From Psychromonas sp. (GTDB lineage Bacteria; Pseudomonadota; Gammaproteobacteria; Enterobacterales; Psychromonadaceae): DNA of 7,706 nucleotides. The stretch lies in assembly GCA_023145575.1 (NCBI GenBank), contig JAGLDN010000304.1:1-7706 (forward strand), written 5' to 3'. A program made the position numbers and the translations under genes. Shown here in pieces: positions 6,584 through 7,706 of the stretch. Every line of letters starts with the position of its first letter. The first letter of the stretch is position 1. The notes under the pieces were generated by a model. It had not been told where the DNA came from and did not search any database. It saw only the letters and a program-made list of their open reading frames with translations.

Positions 6584-6658
6584 CAATTAGAAGAAAATCG
6601 CCTTGTTTTTTTGGCTAAAAAACATACTTGTTGCGGAATGACAGTTATTTTCTAATTG
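6584..6658. repeat. Inverted repeat upstream of the metallopeptidase
   Basis: CAATTAGAAGAAAAT (6584-6598) pairs with ATTTTCTAATTG (6647-6658), apart from a 3-base bulge. Inside it a second hairpin GTTTTTT-TGGCT-AAAAAAC (6605-6623) can form. The structure ends 25 bases before the ribosome-binding site of the peptidase. It could be a regulatory leader, a small element end, or an AT-rich coincidence. Confidence 0.45.
6628..6656 (+). promoter_or_regulatory. Possible sigma-70 promoter of the metallopeptidase
   Basis: TTGTTG (6628-6633) and TCTAAT (6651-6656) are spaced by 17 bases. The -10 matches five of six consensus positions and the -35 is poor. It overlaps the right arm of the inverted repeat, so folding or a bound protein could affect it. 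Confidence 0.25.
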
Positions 6659-6696
6659 ATTTTATTTCTTGTTAACCTAAGCAAGGGAGATTTATA

Positions 6697-7443
6697 ATGG
6701 TTGGCGTTTTATTTGGTTATTTCGGTGTTATAAACGATCCAGATAAACAATTTACTGAGGATGAAAAATCTTCACTAAGACTTTCTGTCGCGTATGTTGA
6801 TTACATTCTCTATAAGGTAAACCAAGCGTGTATTCGCAACTTTGAAGGGGATCTTGATAAAATAAAATTATGGTTTGGAGATGCTAGCCCAGAAGTTATC
6901 GTTGAATTAAAAAAAAATACCCATAAATTACTTTCTATATTCACTGATACAGAAAGATATATAAAGTTTATTAATGCACGAGAGCAACACTTAATGAAGG
7001 GGGTAGCGCGGCGGTTACCAGAAAACAACAGACCTGATCAGTTATATGATAATGCTATTGCACAAGGAGGGGAAAGGTCAATGGGTCCTGAAAATTTAAA
7101 CGCTTTTGTTTTTCCTCTAAGTTGGTCAGATCCGAGTGATCAGTGTTCTGGGCATGTAGGCTCAGTGATGAATATATATATTGGTAACTATTATTTTAAT
7201 ACAAGTAGAAGTTTTTTAATGAAGGCGCATACAATTATACATGAGTTATCTCATAAAATACTTTTTACAGTTGATTATGCATATAGGGAGTATCCCGACA
7301 ATAACAAGTTTCTTAAAGCTGGATATTTTAGCGACGTATATGGTGAGAATAAGTGTAAGTTGTTAGCGATTGAAAATCCTAAAGAAGCAATGAGAAATGC
7401 CGACTGTATGGCATATTTTTTTTGTTGTTTTGTAAATTTGTAG
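6697..7443 (+). CDS. Aspzincin (M35-like) zinc metallopeptidase, putative
   Basis: This 248-aa protein carries HELSH at 182-186 (H182 and H186 zinc ligands, E183 catalytic base) followed by TVDYAY at 191-196. That fits the aspzincin pattern HExxH ... GTxxD, with D193 as likely third ligand and Y196 as likely transition-state Tyr; the usual Gly of GTxxD is Phe here (FTVD) and the spacing is short. The C-terminal NADCMAYF (234-241) resembles the NAD-x-x-x-YF end of peptidyl-Lys metalloendopeptidases, and WFG (59-61) fits the N-terminal part of such bacterial proteins. There is no signal peptide or membrane segment, although classic aspzincins are secreted; six cysteines are present. GGGAG lies about 7 bases before the ATG. 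No immunity-like or secretion gene is adjacent in the window, so a role as effector, toxin or housekeeping peptidase is open. No flagellar role is known for this family. Confidence 0.72.
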   Translation: MVGVLFGYFGVINDPDKQFTEDEKSSLRLSVAYVDYILYKVNQACIRNFEGDLDKIKLWFGDASPEVIVELKKNTHKLLSIFTDTERYIKFINAREQHLMKGVARRLPENNRPDQLYDNAIAQGGERSMGPENLNAFVFPLSWSDPSDQCSGHVGSVMNIYIGNYYFNTSRSFLMKAHTIIHELSHKILFTVDYAYREYPDNNKFLKAGYFSDVYGENKCKLLAIENPKEAMRNADCMAYFFCCFVNL

Positions 7444-7459
7444 CATTGTAGAGCGAATG

Positions 7460-7490
7460 TAGGCTTTTGGGTATATACCCATGAAACCTA
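7460..7490. other. Palindrome and stem-loop after the metallopeptidase
   Basis: A perfect 14-bp palindrome TGGGTATATACCCA (7468-7481) is extended by TAGG-TTT / AAA-CCTA arms with small bulges into a 31-base imperfect stem, 17 bases after the stop codon. Neither strand has a T-run after the stem. It may be a weak 3'-end structure or a protein-binding dyad. Confidence 0.4.
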
Positions 7491-7706
7491 AAAGTGCAAA
7501 TTCAGCAAGGGAAATAGTACCAAGGTGCTAGGCATGAAATTGCCCTATCGATGATTAACTGTGTTAATCACTAAAGGTCGAATTAAAATAAAGACTTCAT
7601 TTCCTAAGTAATTATTTTACATAGCGATTTTATAACAATGCAGGTTGTTACTCGTTACCTTGCCCTGCGGGGTACAAGCTCAGAAACCAAGACTGCGTTA
7701 CAATAA
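7487..7706 (+). repeat. MITE-like intergenic repeat, copy 2 (cut by window end)
   Basis: Read on the plus strand this is collinear with the minus strand of copy 1. Shared blocks in order are TCAGCAAG (7502-7509 / 5384-5391), GATGATTAA (7550-7558 / 5335-5343), AATAAAGACTT (7587-7597 / 5325-5335), ATTTTATAACAA (7627-7638 / 5284-5295) and ACTGYGTTACAA (7692-7703 / 5220-5231). About 28 extra bases sit after GATGATTAA. The central hairpin is kept with different sequence (CTTGCCC-TGC-GGGG-TA-CAAG, 7659-7678). The other terminal arm should lie beyond the window. No coding region is seen. Confidence 0.7.

Larger units (their letters stand above)
6360..6696. other. fliT-metallopeptidase intergenic region
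   Basis: No gene is visible in these 337 bases. TATGTTAC at 6395-6402 followed by CAGATGCC may be a very eroded arm of the local repeat. GCAGCA (6403-6408) pairs with TGCTGC (6438-6443). ACTTT-GATAT-AAAGT (6451-6465) is followed by TTCGTTTTT and is the best, though weak, terminator candidate for fliS-fliT. AGTCCT-T5-AGGATT (6490-6506) is another small hairpin. The right part holds a larger inverted repeat, listed separately. The length and the hairpins suggest that the peptidase gene is a separate transcription unit. Confidence 0.45.

Noticed and set aside
6810..7028. A 72-codon open frame on the minus strand.
   Set aside because: Antisense to the metallopeptidase gene with no independent signals.
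7426..7440. The C-terminal CCFVNL of the peptidase as a lipidation (CaaX-like) motif.
   Set aside because: The cysteines are not at the fourth position from the end and such modification is not expected for a bacterial protein.

Overview
The window is AT-rich gammaproteobacterial DNA carrying the regulatory core of a polar flagellum system. The gene set flrA-flrB-flrC plus fliS-fliT is typical of marine Vibrionales and Alteromonadales (Vibrio, Shewanella, Moritella or Psychromonas type). Base composition and intergenic repeats would fit a marine, possibly cold-adapted, member, but the genus cannot be fixed from this sequence.

Layout. Positions 1-400 hold no intact gene, only a possible repeat end and a tiny frame-broken reading frame. 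On the minus strand flrC (401-1810) and flrB (1812-2915) are separated by one base and form a two-gene unit behind a near-consensus sigma-54 promoter (2951-2966). A 688-bp gap, unusually long for this locus, separates flrB from flrA (3604-5037, minus). The gap contains eroded arms of an intergenic repeat. From 5133 to 5410 lies a good copy of this repeat, about 280 bp with imperfect terminal inverted repeats, and a solo arm lies at 5441-5500. On the plus strand fliS (5660-6052) and fliT-like (6063-6359) follow, with a sigma-54-type promoter at 5605-5620. After a 337-bp gap comes a 248-aa aspzincin-type zinc metallopeptidase (6697-7443), not a known flagellar protein. A second repeat copy begins at about 7487, in the opposite orientation to the first, and runs off the window.

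How the genes work together. By family knowledge, FlrA with sigma-54 activates flrBC. The FlrB kinase phosphorylates FlrC, which with sigma-54 activates the hook-basal-body and flagellin genes. FliS and FliT are the chaperones of flagellin and of the cap protein FliD.

Most interesting reading. Two inverted copies of the repeat bracket fliS-fliT-metallopeptidase. Flipping that block on paper puts fliS-fliT on the same strand as flrABC, upstream of flrA, which is the order seen in Pseudomonas (fliD-fliS-fliS'/fliT-fleQ-fleS-fleR). The sequence therefore suggests a repeat-mediated inversion with an extra peptidase gene inside the invertible block. I see no CRISPR array, tRNA, rRNA or transposase gene.
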